From assembly GCA_030686995.1 (NCBI GenBank), contig CM060692.1, positions 13,001,465-13,065,464 on the forward strand: 64,000 nucleotides of DNA. Direction: 5' to 3'. Below are positions 23,781 through 35,907 of this stretch, piece by piece. The translations under genes were made by a program, and so were the position numbers. The first letter of the stretch is position 1. The number at the start of each line of letters is the position of its first letter. The notes under the pieces are model-generated. The model saw only the letters and a program-made list of their open reading frames with translations. It did not search any database and was not told the origin of the DNA. Source of the DNA: Artemisia argyi. Lineage: Eukaryota > Streptophyta > Magnoliopsida > Asterales > Asteraceae.

Positions 23781-24001
23781 GTACTGTAATAATCCCGATT
23801 AGTAAACATAGTTATTAGCATAATCATAACATGTAAGCATATATCAAGTTATATAAGTAAGAATTAATGAGAAGTAACTTTTCAACCAGATGTTGGAATG
23901 TAGGCACGGAGGGCATGAAGTGGTATTTTGTAAAAAAAAATGGTCCAGTTAAAGTGTAGTTATAGTCCAATGTTTAAAAACATCTGGTTCTCTATAACCA
24001 T

Positions 24002-24015
24002 GGCTCTGAATACCA
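24002..24015 (-). other. Primer-binding site of element C
   Basis: The minus strand reads TGGTATTCAGAGCC, three bases from the LTR edge at 24,019. It is the initiator tRNA-Met type with one inserted T compared with TGGTATCAGAGCC in element D. Confidence 0.85.
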
Positions 24016-24018
24016 ATC

Positions 24019-27000
24019 TGTAACACCCCCAAAAGTCGTTAATAACAGCGGAAGACTTAACATGTCAGCGGAAGACTTTCGGGGTATTACTTCAAGGATC
24101 TTTGTCACAATTATAGTAGACAACACAAAGTGAAGTATTAAAGTTTAATTTATTTCAAAATACCAAATATACAAGACATTATTAATTCAAGAACGTGTTT
24201 TATTCTGAAGGAAAATAAGTAATTTATTATGGTTCTTGTCATGCTTTTGCCCACTCCGTGCCATCCAGATCAGTCTTGTTTAGTTACCTGAGATAAACAT
24301 GCTAAAGTCAACATAAAGTTGAGTGATATTCATAGGTTTGAGTTTAAGAGTTTGAATCACAAGTTAAGAATGTATTGTAATCACATACAATCAATATGTT
24401 AAAAATCAATGTTCCTGTTATTGCCTTAAGCTCATGATACTCAACGATTAACAGCCAATCATAAATGTGAATTATGATGGTAAGTAATAGGCCCCCAAAG
24501 ATAGGTATTTGTCAATAACCTATTTATAAGAACAATAAAGTGCGCCTGGTGTTTTCTCCAACAACCAAACGAGGATTGTCAATCACTAATAGTACTATCC
24601 ACAATTATTTACGTTCACCCTTCAGGTGATTAAGGTTCATGATCGAGGGACTTCTGACAATAGTAACTTAAGCAAATAACATTGGCCTGACGGTATTTCA
24701 ATACCCGGTATAAAAGACTTGTGTTCGAGTTTTAAGCATGTATCTCCCCCACGGGAAAATAGTTAAAGAGTGGGCTATGAAATCACCTTAGTAGTACAGT
24801 GGTATCGTAGTCTCAACAAAGCAAGGAAACGGCTTCACACAACACAACCTAAAAGATAATGCAAGTTTCAGTTGATAGTCTAAATCTAGTTTTATCACGA
24901 ATATTAGTCATTCAGTTTGTTATTAAAACTCGTGTTCGTTTAAATGTTTAAAGTTCAAAAACAAAGTTATATATACATATAACTTGTAAGTAAAAATGAT
25001 TGATGATTGATATAAAGTTAGTTTTTATAACGGAAATAAAATAAACGTATCGTTTTACAAGAAATAAATAATGTATCGTTATATCGTTTAATTATAATTA
25101 CGAATATATATCGTATATATATATATATATATATAAGTTTATGTTTATATAAGTCTTAGTTTAATTATATGTTTATATATGTAAAAGGTTGATATTATTT
25201 TTATAAAATAATATTTACTGAAAATTCCTTTAAGTTTCCAAAATTTACATTTTTAACCCTAACGATATATATTTTACACCGTTAGTCCAAAAATATATAT
25301 AATTTACATTTTAGGTCAAAAAGTGTCAATATTTACATTTCTCAACTCCAAGTTTTATTATTTACAGTTTCTAACCCAGAAAACTTAGATTTACAGTTTT
25401 TACCCAAAGTTTACAACTTTTGCATTTTTAGTCCCCGGTTTAAGAAATTTTGCAAATCTAGTCCAAATTTCACCAAACTTGGAATTTAGTTTTTATACTT
25501 TTTCAATAAGCTCAGAATACTCTAAGTAACTTAATTCAACTGCTTATTAGCTTATAAAGTGCTTATTTTTTATAAATGGGCCTTAACGAGATTATTACAA
25601 GGCCCATTAATAATTTGAGATCCATTGGGCTTACGAGACCTTTGGGTCTGACCTTGGACTCATTTTAGGATGCTAAAAACACTGGAGTTGGGCTCCCAGG
25701 CCCAGTGTATCACATAAGCTTAATGGGCTTAAGATAAGCCCACGTTAACTTATTTAGTTTTATAAAAACTGTTTTGGTCGCGTAGAAAGGGGTCGGGCAA
25801 ATAGGTTAAATGAGCTCATATGGTCGAATAAAAAGTGTTTCCCAATTGTTTACCAAGGTGATAATGGGGTCGAGTTATAAAATAACGTGGTCATGTATCT
25901 AGTTTTCAAATGGCAAGGTCAAAATGTAAGCAAAAACGTGATATGTATAACTTATAGAAGTTGTAAAATAATCTAAGTGTTTTAGTATGTACGTATAGGT
26001 CCAAAGTGACTTAGAAACGTGTGAGTTTTATAGTGTGTTTGTTAATATAACTTCGTATCTTTTATATATACTCGTTCATGACTTATCAAAGAAGTAGTAT
26101 GATACGTAAAATATACATGTTGTTTTTATGGTTGTCGATTTGTGAGCTTCAAGTGTTTGTGCAAAATGAGACGTACGTATATAAATATGAAATAAGAAGG
26201 AAACTAAAGTCTCACCTCACCTTTCAAAGGTGGAGTAAAACAACGTGTAGGGATCGTGTAACGGTTCAATGGCTTCGTGGTTCGTTTATCCTTCCACCAA
26301 GGTTCAAGAGGCTCCAAGCTTGGCTTCTAAGGTTCGTTGTGAGGTGTGGTACTCTTGGTGATCCGTTTGTCCTCCAAAGCTTCTTGTCGTTAATAATTAT
26401 AGTGTATAAGTGTAATGTGATGTTTTGTGATTGCATGTATGGTTTTATATAGTGAGTTTGAAGGGTAGAAACGGGTTGATATCACATGTGTTAGAGCATG
26501 CATGTGAGAACGAATAGTGTTGCCACAAAGGATATCCAATCGGTTTTGTACAAGGTTGTATCATGTAAGATTTCATTTCTGTTCATTCTTGGCCATGTCA
26601 TAACGTTTAGAGTTCGTTTGGTTGTGATTGGGAAGTATGGGAGGTGCTAGGAAGAATCATGCCACGTTTTGGCTTATCGTTACAAGGTGAGTTTGTAGTT
26701 TTACTTTGGGTTTATTCAAGGCAGTAAACGAGCGAGTGTGTGAGTATTTAGTATCAATTTTGTTTCTATGGCACAAGGGGAGACGAGACATGCCATAATA
26801 GATGTACGCTATGTGTAGAAATCGTTAATATATATAGGTGTTTTGTGTGTGTGTCGCGACTAGGACAAAGAAGGAAAGAAAAGAAAAAAAAAATATAAGG
26901 TGGGCTGGGCTTGTGTTGTCGGTCCAACAAGAAAAAGAAAGAAAAATTTAAAAGGGGTCCGGTTGGTTTGTTAAGTGGGTTTAAGGCCCAATGAGTTAAC

Positions 27001-27338
27001 GGGGCCCACCTGGTGTGTTTTGAGAGTCGGGTTACGATCAATTAATATTAATGAGTAGTTTCGAGAATTTTTGTTGGTTCCGGGAATATATAAATATTGT
27101 ACCTTAAATATACGAAACGTATATTATATAAACATTTAAAATATAAATATTCGCGATAATTTAGACTATCTAGGTTTGTGTGCAAGCAACGTTTCTAAGC
27201 AAAAGATAAATCATAATTTACTGTTGTGATTTATATATCAAATAAAAAAAAAAATTGTCATACGTAAAAGTGGGTATTTAAATAATGTAATAACTTGTAA
27301 GTATTTACTAACCGTTGGGAAAATTACGAGAGGCTACA
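24019..27338 (-). mobile_element. Element C 5' LTR
   Basis: Direct repeat of 14,591-17,900 with a longer TA microsatellite (near 25,110-25,135). It is bounded by TG at 24,019 and CA at 27,338 and followed by the CATAC duplication. Confidence 0.93.
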
Positions 27339-27765
27339 CATACCCATCCCTTTCGCTAGACGACCAAAGGTGGAAAATAAAAAGAAACCATACAAAAGGA
27401 AAATAAATAAGTTGAAAGCTAAGAATCAACGGTTGAAAGAATCAAAAACACAAGCTCATGTGGAATTTACGACACAAATAGGTAACACCATTGATTCTAC
27501 TTTTATTTTTACTAATGATGTTGTTAGTGTTTCTAAACAGGGTGTAGAGCCGAATGATGTAGTGAAACCTATTACCTTACAACCTATCATAGACATCATA
27601 CCACATGATGAAGCACATGTAGCACCTGTTAATGTTATCCACAAAATTTTGGTTGAACCTCCAAAAGAAATTGATGATGAGCTCTTGGATAACACCACGG
27701 TTGAAGAGCAAGCAACTTTGGAGCTGACATGCAAAGAAGAGGGCTCGTATTGGTATTTGCCATAG
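27339..27765 (+). pseudogene. Element B ORF, 3' part of the post-gag region
   Basis: Continues from 14,590 after element C and one CATAC copy are removed; the reading frame is kept. It has a basic stretch (KKKPYKRKINKLKAKNQRLK) with coiled-coil character, then an acidic tail ending in EEGSYWYLP and a TAG at 27,763. About 60 bp later, near 27,790, another frame encodes a short piece resembling KVEGRLTIGPKFW. No polymerase follows. The element is cut near 27,890 by a Copia LTR. Confidence 0.6.
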
Positions 27766-27891
27766 ACTCTTTTTCATCTTGCTTGAAAGTTGAGGGACGC
27801 CTAACTATAGGTCCAAAGTTCTGGATCTAAGTAGCCTTTGTAAGACAATAAACACCTCCAAAGTATTTATATAAGAAACTCTTGTGAACAA

Positions 27892-28279
27892 TGTATACTT
27901 GATGTTAATGTGGAATATTAACGCAAGCAGTAAGAATAACTCAGGGATTAACTAACTTTTATATTCTATTAAACTTGAAAACTTGGCATGGAACACAACG
28001 CCATAGGGTTCCTTTATACTACAAGGAAAACCTAATTCTACAAAACATGTGAAAGGATACATGCAAATCTTCTCCTAAGATATCTAACCGTGTGCATATC
28101 CTTTCCTATAATATCTCCTAAGATATCTAACTTGTTAAGCAAAACAGACTTAATAGTCTAAAGCATAAATAGACTAAACTAGTGTCTGCCAGAGTTAACT
28201 TAGTACTGGCAGACTTAACTAACTACCCGACTTAACTAACTAATCCAGACTTAAGTCTGGTTACAAATAATTCCCAACA
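27892..28279 (-). mobile_element. Copia 3' LTR (minus strand)
   Basis: On the plus strand it starts TGTATACTTG and ends CCCAACA at 28,279; on the minus strand it begins TGTTGGG. Next to it (28,280-28,292) the minus strand has the polypurine tract GTTAGGGGAGGAT. Size is about 388 bp. It cuts into the 3' end of element B. No target-site duplication was identified. Confidence 0.75.
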
Positions 28280-28292
28280 ATCCTCCCCTAAC

Positions 28293-29186
28293 TTGATCTT
28301 CATGCTCCATGATCTTCAAGTTCCTTTCTTCAGAAATGCTTTGAGGATTTAAAATATGATCTTCCTTGGAATTATTTGGGAACTGCAACCTTTTGTTGAA
28401 TCTTCATTTTCTGCAGCATACTATATCAACAACCACTTGATCTTTTCAGCAACATTGCCAGTATCTACATCAAATCAAATAGTTTCATACTATTCTCATC
28501 ACATCCAGGTGTGTTAACACCTGTAAGAGGTGAATAATTGAAAATTTAATGGATTTGATGTCTCTTTACCAGTTAGCCATTAACTCTGGAGTAGCCAATG
28601 TTTCAGTACAAGACCATGGTACATTGAATAACCATATGATTTTTAGCAAATCATCAGCTATCAACGGATTTGATTTGTCTTTACCAAAAGCCGTTTGCTT
28701 TTGTACTAGCCAACTCTTTGATGGAAGACAGTCATCATCCTGGTGAGTTAATTACCAATTATGGTTTTCCACAGTCTTTACCACAAGCCATAACCTTGTG
28801 GGCTAGCAACCTCTTCACTATCATAGATATGGTGAGCTGAACACCATACAATCTTTGGCAAATTGTCAGCCATAAACGGATTTGAGATATATTTACCTAG
28901 AGCCATTTACTCTTGGATTAGCCAGTCCTTGTGTGGGTTAGACATGGTGGACTGATAACCATTTGTTGTGTTAGTGCAAGGAACCTCTACCAATTAAGCT
29001 CCAAGTAAACCTATCTCAAGCCCTTCTCTCAATAGCTTTTGAAAATTCTTTCAAACACTCCAAGCAGCTTCCTGCTTGGACTGTCTTTCTATTAACTCAA
29101 GAAGCTGACTTCTTGTCTCATCCTCCCTATCTCTTAGCAGCTTCTTTTCCAGCATAACTTTACAAACTTTAGGAGGGATTGGGTAT
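28293..29186 (-). pseudogene. Copia 3' region with diverged tandem repeats
   Basis: Internal part of the Copia element next to its 3' LTR. On the minus strand, pieces such as WLVQKQTAFGKDKSNP (near 28,680-28,725) can be read; similar repeated motifs follow RNase H in Asteraceae Copia polyproteins (from memory). A unit of about 100-150 bp, marked by TAGCCA...CATGGT and TCAGC-ATMAACGGATTTGA, recurs three times (28,555-28,690, 28,700-28,880 and 28,880-28,975). All frames are broken. The fragment ends abruptly at 29,186 against the LTR of element D. Confidence 0.55.
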
Positions 29187-29366
29187 ATTTTAAGGGCCTA
29201 ATTCCACACTACTTTTAACAATGTAAATTCAATACTTTTGGTTAAACGATTTTATTCTAAATAATTGAAGTGAAAACCATTTTGCACTTGTTTTGTGATA
29301 CCAATTGAGTTACACCCCAGCTACATGTAAGCTTCCGCTGGACCCGATTCAGGGGGTGTGACAGAT

Positions 29367-29379
29367 TGGTATCAGAGCC
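29367..29379 (+). other. Primer-binding site of element D
   Basis: TGGTATCAGAGCC, three bases after the LTR end ...GGTGTGACA. It is complementary in type to the initiator tRNA-Met 3' end. Confidence 0.85.
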
Positions 29380-31329
29380 TTGGCTATAGCGAACTGAGTG
29401 TTTTTAAAACCTAGACTATAGCTACTTTCACGAAAACTTAACCCTATGACCGTCACGTGCCTGCCTGCCAAGATGATGCCTCATTTGTGGTTTGTTGCCG
29501 ACATATGTGATAAGATTTGTATCTCATTATCTAGTATATTATATTCACTTAGTCTAGTTGATTACCATAATTGTATTCCCTATTAGTATGCTTACATAAC
29601 AAATGTGTCTCATTGTTACGCCTTTTCCTTACGTAATTTCATCATTCGACCTCGAGTTTTGGTCACCTGCCTTAGTCTTTCAGAACGTCTTTGCATTTGT
29701 GAAGGACAAAGTATTAGTATAACTGAACTGACTATTTCAAAATTCATGGAACCTCTATGGAATATAGACTGGTCATTTATATTCGACCCTGGATAGTGGG
29801 ACATAGGCTGACCACCTATATCCTACTCAGAGATGAATTTTGCAACACTAAGAATGGTTATAATAAAATTTTGTCTGGATTGAATTCTCTACCTAATTTC
29901 CAAATGTCTCATTCATGTGTGCGTACTCAAACGTTGCAAGAACATTCACACCTTTCATCACTTCGTGAACCGCCGCTTAGAAGCACGTAAACTAATCATC
30001 ACATCTCATGAACATTCACGTCTATGCACGATACATTTATATCACAGTAGTCACTTTCATCACAATCTCATTATGTCGCAGCTGTCACAGTCTTTTCCCT
30101 TCTCACCATCACTATCATTTCTCTTCCCCATCCCCATATATATAAGGAATTAGCTTACACTCCATAGATTCCTATGTCACTCATCCCTTACTACTCCCAA
30201 TATTGATAAGTGGATATTATCAATGACCTCCCTGGGAAAGACTTTCCATACCATCTATGAGGAGGATCCCTCGGTACATTAAGACCATTCAAACCTCAAC
30301 AGAAATCTTAAGATATCGCAAAACAATTCGAACCACTATCACTGGCCTGATCGCCAAAATTCTACCATCTAGAAAGTATTGGCTTGACTAAATTACAAGA
30401 TTTGTTTAGATACGAGTGTTCACTAAGCAACACCATAGAGATTAATCCAACCTCTTAACCAAGACTATAGAACATTCAATTGAATATGTTCTCACCAATA
30501 GACTTTATTCAAACATGCTAGACACCTATGCATTTGTTCAGACATACCTACCTGGCTATTTTATCCTCTTAATACTTTCACATTTTAAATGGATTTTTCT
30601 CTAAACTACAGTTATACAAAACATATATCTTGTAAGAAATACTTTTTTGAGGCACTTATTTTGACAAGCAAATTCTTTTTGGTAAATCTCTACAAAACTA
30701 TTGGACGTTAAGGAATTTTAAACATTAGTCCTTGGCAAACCATACTATTTAACTCAGGTTGAAAATAGTCCTATCGTGCATAACTACTAAATTTTAAAAC
30801 ATCAAGAAAAATGTTACTTAAAAAGCCGTTTGCTTAAAGTTGTAAATTAATTTATTCAGGGAAGGTTTATGAACAAAACACACAATCTCAAAACAAACTT
30901 TGAAAATCAATCACTATATTACATCACTTATACATTTAGGGTTTTGTGATTTGACGACATAGAGCTTGGGGAAAATTTTAGTAATGGAGACTAAGCACCG
31001 TAGGTGGAGAAGACTCGATTCATAACATTCTTGCGGAGAACCAAAACCTTAACCTAATCTATCCTTTCCAATAACACCCTTTGACGAACTTAACCTAGTA
31101 AGTTTTTCCACAAGATTCATGATACCCATTCCAATTATTCCTAATAGAGGAATTTATTCACCTCAAACTCCTAGCAATTTCATTAACATTCCTTTGGAAC
31201 CACACCACCTATCATCTTCAGACCAATGGTCAGAATTACAGAATGATTCAAACATAGGGAGATATGCCCAAATCGGGTGTGATTGATTCTGGAAATGGTT
31301 GGACTAATCATTTGCTATAAGTAAGATTC
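29380..31329. other. Internal remnant of element D, no recognisable gene
   Basis: About 1.95 kb between primer site and the pol tail. Only short ORFs (under 80 codons) occur and none has a recognisable motif in any frame. Either gag-pol was replaced by unrelated sequence or decay has gone too far to read. Confidence 0.5.
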
Positions 31330-31440
31330 CTACCATGAAAGTTCGCTGGAATTCTCGAAGAAGTCCCGAGTTTACTTAGGGTACGAGAGGACCAGATGCG
31401 ACTCAAATATTATTATCTTTTCACCAATACCACTTCAGAG
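31330..31440 (+). pseudogene. Tail of chromovirus integrase (element D)
   Basis: The plus strand encodes MKVRWNSRRSPEFT, then a TAG and a one-base shift, then REDQMRLKYYYLF. It lines up with the C-terminal end of the element C polyprotein ([19 protein letters not shown]). The downstream polypurine tract and LTR agree with this being the end of pol. Confidence 0.8.
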
Positions 31441-31490
31441 ACCAACACAAACTGAACTTCGGGACGAAGTTCCTTTTAGAGGGGAAGAAT

Positions 31491-34400
31491 TTCACAACTC
31501 GTAATTTCAGGTCCATTTTCAAACGTCGAAATTTCATTATTCATCTCGAGAAGTTACTATTCATCAGTTACTATTCATCATTTCACTATTCATCATTTTC
31601 AGAGTCAGTTTGAGATTCTGAGAAGTGTTTCAAAATTTCAATACAAAATACTATTCATTTCTGGAAGGAAAACACTATTCACATTCATCATTCATTTCAT
31701 CGTAAATCTAGTTTATGGGTATTTAAATTCGCGTAACCGGATTGGTTTAGCTGCGAATTCATGCATCATCAGTAAGGACACGTCATACAGACTAGAGTAG
31801 TCTACATATCATCAGTAACGTCATCAGCACTTTAGATCATGCACGGATATGCATTATTTCAATTTACGTATGCTTAATTTGTAATTAACGTTACCACTCA
31901 GTTTTTACTACTAACATATATCCAATACTCCCGACTATGATCCTAATACATTTTCGTACTCATTATAATGATATAAAAATTATATTATTAATTTACACGG
32001 TGTTTTCATGTCAACTGCTACATTTTACGTTAGGAGCTTATAACTCCGTCGGTTTGCGATGTTTCAACCCGATAATTATTTTAACACCCAATTCTCATCA
32101 GGAATGTAATTTCATGATTTTTGCAACTTCGTCATATTTTATTTCAACTAGTCACGATTTATTTTTCGTTAACTCGGTACCCAGTAACACCTAATACCCA
32201 ACAAAACCTAACTAATACATACACTTCCTAAAAAAAGGTATTAATTAGCCCCAAGCTTCCCACACACTCTTCCTTTTTTCTTCCATGTTCCCCCCCCCCC
32301 CCCCCAGCCCCCTAGCTAATACACATGTTTTTCCCTTAACAAATGTCTACACTTCAAGACTCCATTTTCATTCATTATACAAAAATAAACTAGCAAACTT
32401 TCTCTCATCTCTTTCTTTCTCTCTATATGGATCGGCCACATCAAGAAACCAAGAAGAATCCATAGCTTTTTCAAGATCAAGTATTAAACAAGACCCTTTT
32501 GTACTCCTAGTTAGGATTTTGAAATAAAAATCCCAAGGTTTCTTACATAATCATCTCCAAAACTCTTCAAATCTTCAAGTAAGTTTCAACTAAACTTTTC
32601 TAATCTTTTATACTTTCATTTAACCTATTTTGATGTCCTAGTAGCAAAACATGCAAGTATGTTATGATCCATACCACTTTATTAGGTTTTTACTACATAT
32701 AATGGGTTTTTGATTTTCCTATTATTATTCCCACGAAACCCACCAAGGTTGGTGATGTTTAGGACCCCATGAGACCCTAAGAAGGTGTATGGTAGGATTG
32801 AGTACTTGTGGAGTTGATTTGGAGTAGTTTGGTTAAGTTTTGGACAAGTTATAAATTAGAAAAATGAGTTTTAGACACTATTAGAAAGTTGCTGTCCATT
32901 TTGGAAAAACGTAGAAATATCAGGGGTTCCTGGGTAATTTTGGCTTAAAGATTCAGAAAATACTTTCAAAAACGAAGCTATGGGCGAAACAACGGATAAA
33001 AACGAGCTCATAACGAAGTAGATATGAACTTTCCTAGTTTAACGACGAAAAACTATTTTCTGAAAATATTACGTGCTGTTGCACGAATTTCAACGGACAA
33101 AACAAGGCGTTAGACGTGATCTTTAAGAGCCGAATTACTAAAACTATATTAGTATATATTAATACGAAACCGTGAATATAAAGAACGTAGTGAACGAGCT
33201 TATAACGACCAAGATATACACGTTTGAAACCCGATGAACTTTATTTATTTTGAGATCTTCTAATAGCAAAATATATCTAAGTATAGAAAAACTATTTTTG
33301 CAAGTAATCATGTTGCGAGCCGATTTTCTCATTCATCAAGACCCGTATGGTCAAAAGTTAAATGACATGACTTCTAGACATTGTTGCAAGGTTTTCAAAA
33401 ACGCCGAGTTTCATCACTAACCCTTAACGTACAATATTTCGCGACTAGTTTTGCGAGGCCATTTTGGTCATATTTTCAAGTAATGAAAATGTTATTTTTC
33501 CGACGAAAACATTATAATTTCCGATAGAACACCAAACGAGGATCGTGGAGTACCGTTTCAACATATTTACATGAAAAGTGTTTATTAACTCAACGAGACG
33601 TCAAAAATGTATTTTTCGGCGATAAACGTTATTTTAAAATTTCACGAGTGGTATCAATAACATACGTATTTGCATGTGTAGCATCATTTCATTTCTTACA
33701 TTTTGAACCTATCATTCATATTAGGTTGCAGTTAGAGATCGTGCCTCATTTCAATGTATCCACTTTTGTCATCGTAGCTATCACACCAGGTGAGTCATAG
33801 CCCTTACTCTATTAATTGTTTTTTAAACTCTTTGGGGGATAATACATGCTCGTTTTACTTAAACGCATTACTCGCTTTACATGGTTGATTACTCAAATAT
33901 TTTCAGCTTTACCTAAATACATGTTTGATTACCTGCATTTCATGGGTATGTTTGATCACCTGAATTTCATGGGTATGTTTGATTACCTGCATTTCAGGGA
34001 TATGTTTGATCACCTGCATTTGATGGGTATGTTTGATGACCTGCATTTCATGGGTATGTTTGATTACCTGCATTTCATGGGTATGTTTGATCACCTGCAT
34101 TTCATGGGTATGTTTGATTACCTGCATTTCATGGGTATGTTTGATCACCTGCTTTTCATGGGTATGTTTGATTACCTACATTTCATGGGATTTGTCTCTT
34201 AAACAACATTATTTATTTATATGGCCTCATTGTCAAAAATTGTTTATATAGCGGTATTGCCACACTTATCTTTGAATCTAGATACAAGTATTACTTTTGT
34301 TCACATAAACCAGATCATATTTGGCACTGGGTTGTAAACACACAGGTTGTAAGTCTTGTATGGGCGGGAATTGGAACTGAGTGGATTTACGATGCGTTTG

Positions 34401-34766
34401 CTGGGAAATCTTCATTTAAATGTTTTACATTACATTCTTTTTCATTAAACTCTATGAACTCACCAACCTCGTGTTGACACTTAAGCATGTATTTTCAGGT
34501 ATTAAGCAATGGCACGCTACTGGAGGTTTTGGCAGGGCATGGCATGGTCATAGAAGACTCTGATATTCATTTTGGGTCCGTTTTAAACTATTTTAAGGGC
34601 CTAATTCCGCACTACTTTTAACAATGTAAATTCAATAATTTTGGTTAAACGATTTTATTCTAAATAATTGAAGTGAAAACCATTTTGCACATGTTTTGTG
34701 ATACCAATTGAGTTACACCCCAGCTACATGTAAGCTTCCGCTGGACCCTATTTTGGGGGTGTGTCA
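31491..34766 (+). mobile_element. Element D 3' LTR
   Basis: Begins near TTCACAACTCG after the polypurine tract TTTTAGAGGGGAAGAA and ends GGGGGTGTGTCA at 34,766; the last 177 bp match the 5' LTR. It contains a C-run (32,287-32,306) and a 27-bp tandem repeat. The start has lost the canonical TG, consistent with age. Confidence 0.7.
33921..34190 (+). repeat. Ten-copy 27-bp minisatellite in the element D LTR
   Basis: Ten contiguous 27-bp units, consensus ATGTTTGATYACCTGCATTT plus CATGGGT. Units alternate between GATTAC and GATCAC over much of the array, implying a 54-bp higher-order unit. Because 27 is a multiple of three and the unit has no stop in several frames, ORFs appear on both strands. 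These are by-products. Confidence 0.95.
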
Positions 34767-34847
34767 CTTAGCTATCCAGAATAAGTATCGTGGTTGGAAA
34801 GGTCGCAAGGATTACCTCACACTTTACAAGAAAGTATTACGATACAG
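34767..34847 (+). pseudogene. CAMTA-like IQ-motif exon fragment
   Basis: The frame reads LAIQNKYRGWKGRKDYLTL and then YKKVLRYR up to an exon-like edge ACAG|GTTCTC at 34,847. It closely resembles the first IQ motif of plant calmodulin-binding transcription activators (IQ-KYRGWKGRKDFL, from memory), and the edge is where I recall an exon boundary. Only one exon or less is present. The 5' edge is the LTR end of element D, which seems to have inserted within the exon. CTTAG at 34,767-34,771 would be the D target-site duplication, but the other copy is lost. It is not a functional gene. Confidence 0.7.
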
Positions 34848-35907
34848 GTTCTCCTTCCTTTCACTCCTTAAACACTCATCACTTAACATCGATGTCCACT
34901 TAAATATGGAAATACTCAAACACATGAGCTGGACGTCGCCTATATAATTTTTTGCTCATTATATTGCAAACACCCAAAAGTCACAGTAACAACCTGAGGT
35001 GCCATTGTAGTCAAATGGGCAATTAAAAGTTAGATTGGAAGGTCGAAATTCACCTATGATGTATTTTTAATTCATAAAACCTTCTAACCTGTCTAATCTA
35101 CGGAATATAACTTTCTATAGAGTAAACATGTAGCTATTTTGTGTTCTATTTTGACATAATGACATGTCTGCAAAAAAGAGAAAGGTGGTAGGTTTGATGG
35201 TATATTCGCCTAAGCTAACTATAACATTGTCATCAGTTATATTTAGTGGGGCATAAGGTTGTCACTTTCTGTACAGATATTATTCACATATCACCTAAAA
35301 TAGTTTTTATGTATGAACCTTTGTATATATTGGAGATCTGCAACCATTTGACTATAGTATAACTATTAATCATCTATTGGTACTAATTCATTAGTAATGG
35401 CTAAGCGAACCACTAATTAGCATGTTAGCTAAGTCCAGTGATTAACGAATATTTGAAGCTGCCTTACATGGTATCTACATCTAGGTAATGTTATTTTTTC
35501 GTATTAATTCTCAAAAATTGTTTTATATAATACATTAGCATATATCCTTTTCATGTCTTAAAGATAAACCTATCGTGTGTGGTGTTGCCCAATCCTGTCT
35601 GCATTATGACTCATTCTGGATACACGCTAAAAGCGAAAAAGATGACATTTACATTATGTGCATAAATGTAGCGATTTGAACACCTTTTCTTATTGATGAG
35701 TCGATATGGTTTATTTGTTTGACTGAACTGCAGCTTAAAAATCTAGGTCAAAATTAAATAAAAAAAATAGTTTTAGGAATTAACCGCATTTTTAGTTAAA
35801 AGTATATGGGCATGTATGTTTTTATGTGTTTCGGGTAAACCGATACTATTTTTTTAACCATACTAGAATAACCCATTAATTATATAACCTATTACTTGTG
35901 TCTACAG
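34848..35907. other. Intron-like or intergenic stretch inside the Helitron
   Basis: AT-rich, with no ORF, repeat or structural RNA recognised. It lies between the two captured exon fragments and ends with a plausible 3' splice site (TTGTGTCTACAG, 35,896-35,907). Confidence 0.4.

Larger units (their letters stand above)
14591..27338 (-). mobile_element. Element C: Tekay-like chromovirus (Gypsy), complete with CATAC duplications
   Basis: Two long direct repeats, 14,591-17,900 (3310 bp, the 3' LTR) and 24,019-27,338 (3320 bp, the 5' LTR), both TGTAACACCCCC...GGCTACA on the plus strand. They are flanked by perfect 5-bp duplications CATAC (14,586-14,590 and 27,339-27,343). Internal order on the minus strand: tRNA-iMet-type primer site, an extra ORF, gag-pro-RT-RNase H-integrase with a chromodomain-like C-terminus. 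By eye the LTRs differ at about 20 positions plus a TA-repeat length change, so insertion is fairly recent. It sits inside element B, whose frame is restored on removal. Confidence 0.95.
29187..34766 (+). mobile_element. Element D: decayed, internally deleted Gypsy (chromovirus-like) element
   Basis: The last 177 bp of a 5' LTR (29,187-29,363) repeat at 34,590-34,766. A tRNA-iMet-type primer site follows at 29,367 (TGGTATCAGAGCC). Only the tail of an integrase/chromodomain-like region remains (31,330-31,435), followed by a polypurine tract (31,472-31,490) and a 3' LTR of about 3.28 kb (31,491-34,766). The 5' LTR is truncated on its left by Copia sequence. Internal length is about 2.1 kb instead of the 5-6 kb expected for a full element. 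Confidence 0.75.

Noticed and set aside
29367..29379. tRNA gene (initiator Met)
   Set aside because: Only the 13-nt primer-binding complement is present, next to an LTR. No cloverleaf can be formed.
32287..32306. C-run as a telomere-like or G-quadruplex element
   Set aside because: A single homopolymer inside an old LTR with no repeat structure around it.
33921..34190. CRISPR-like regular repeat
   Set aside because: Units are contiguous with no spacers, and this is a plant nuclear LTR.
33846..34251. ORFs encoding FDYLHFMGM-type repeats on both strands
   Set aside because: They arise from a 27-bp minisatellite whose length is a multiple of three. Several frames on both strands are open at once, as expected for a repeat and not for a gene.
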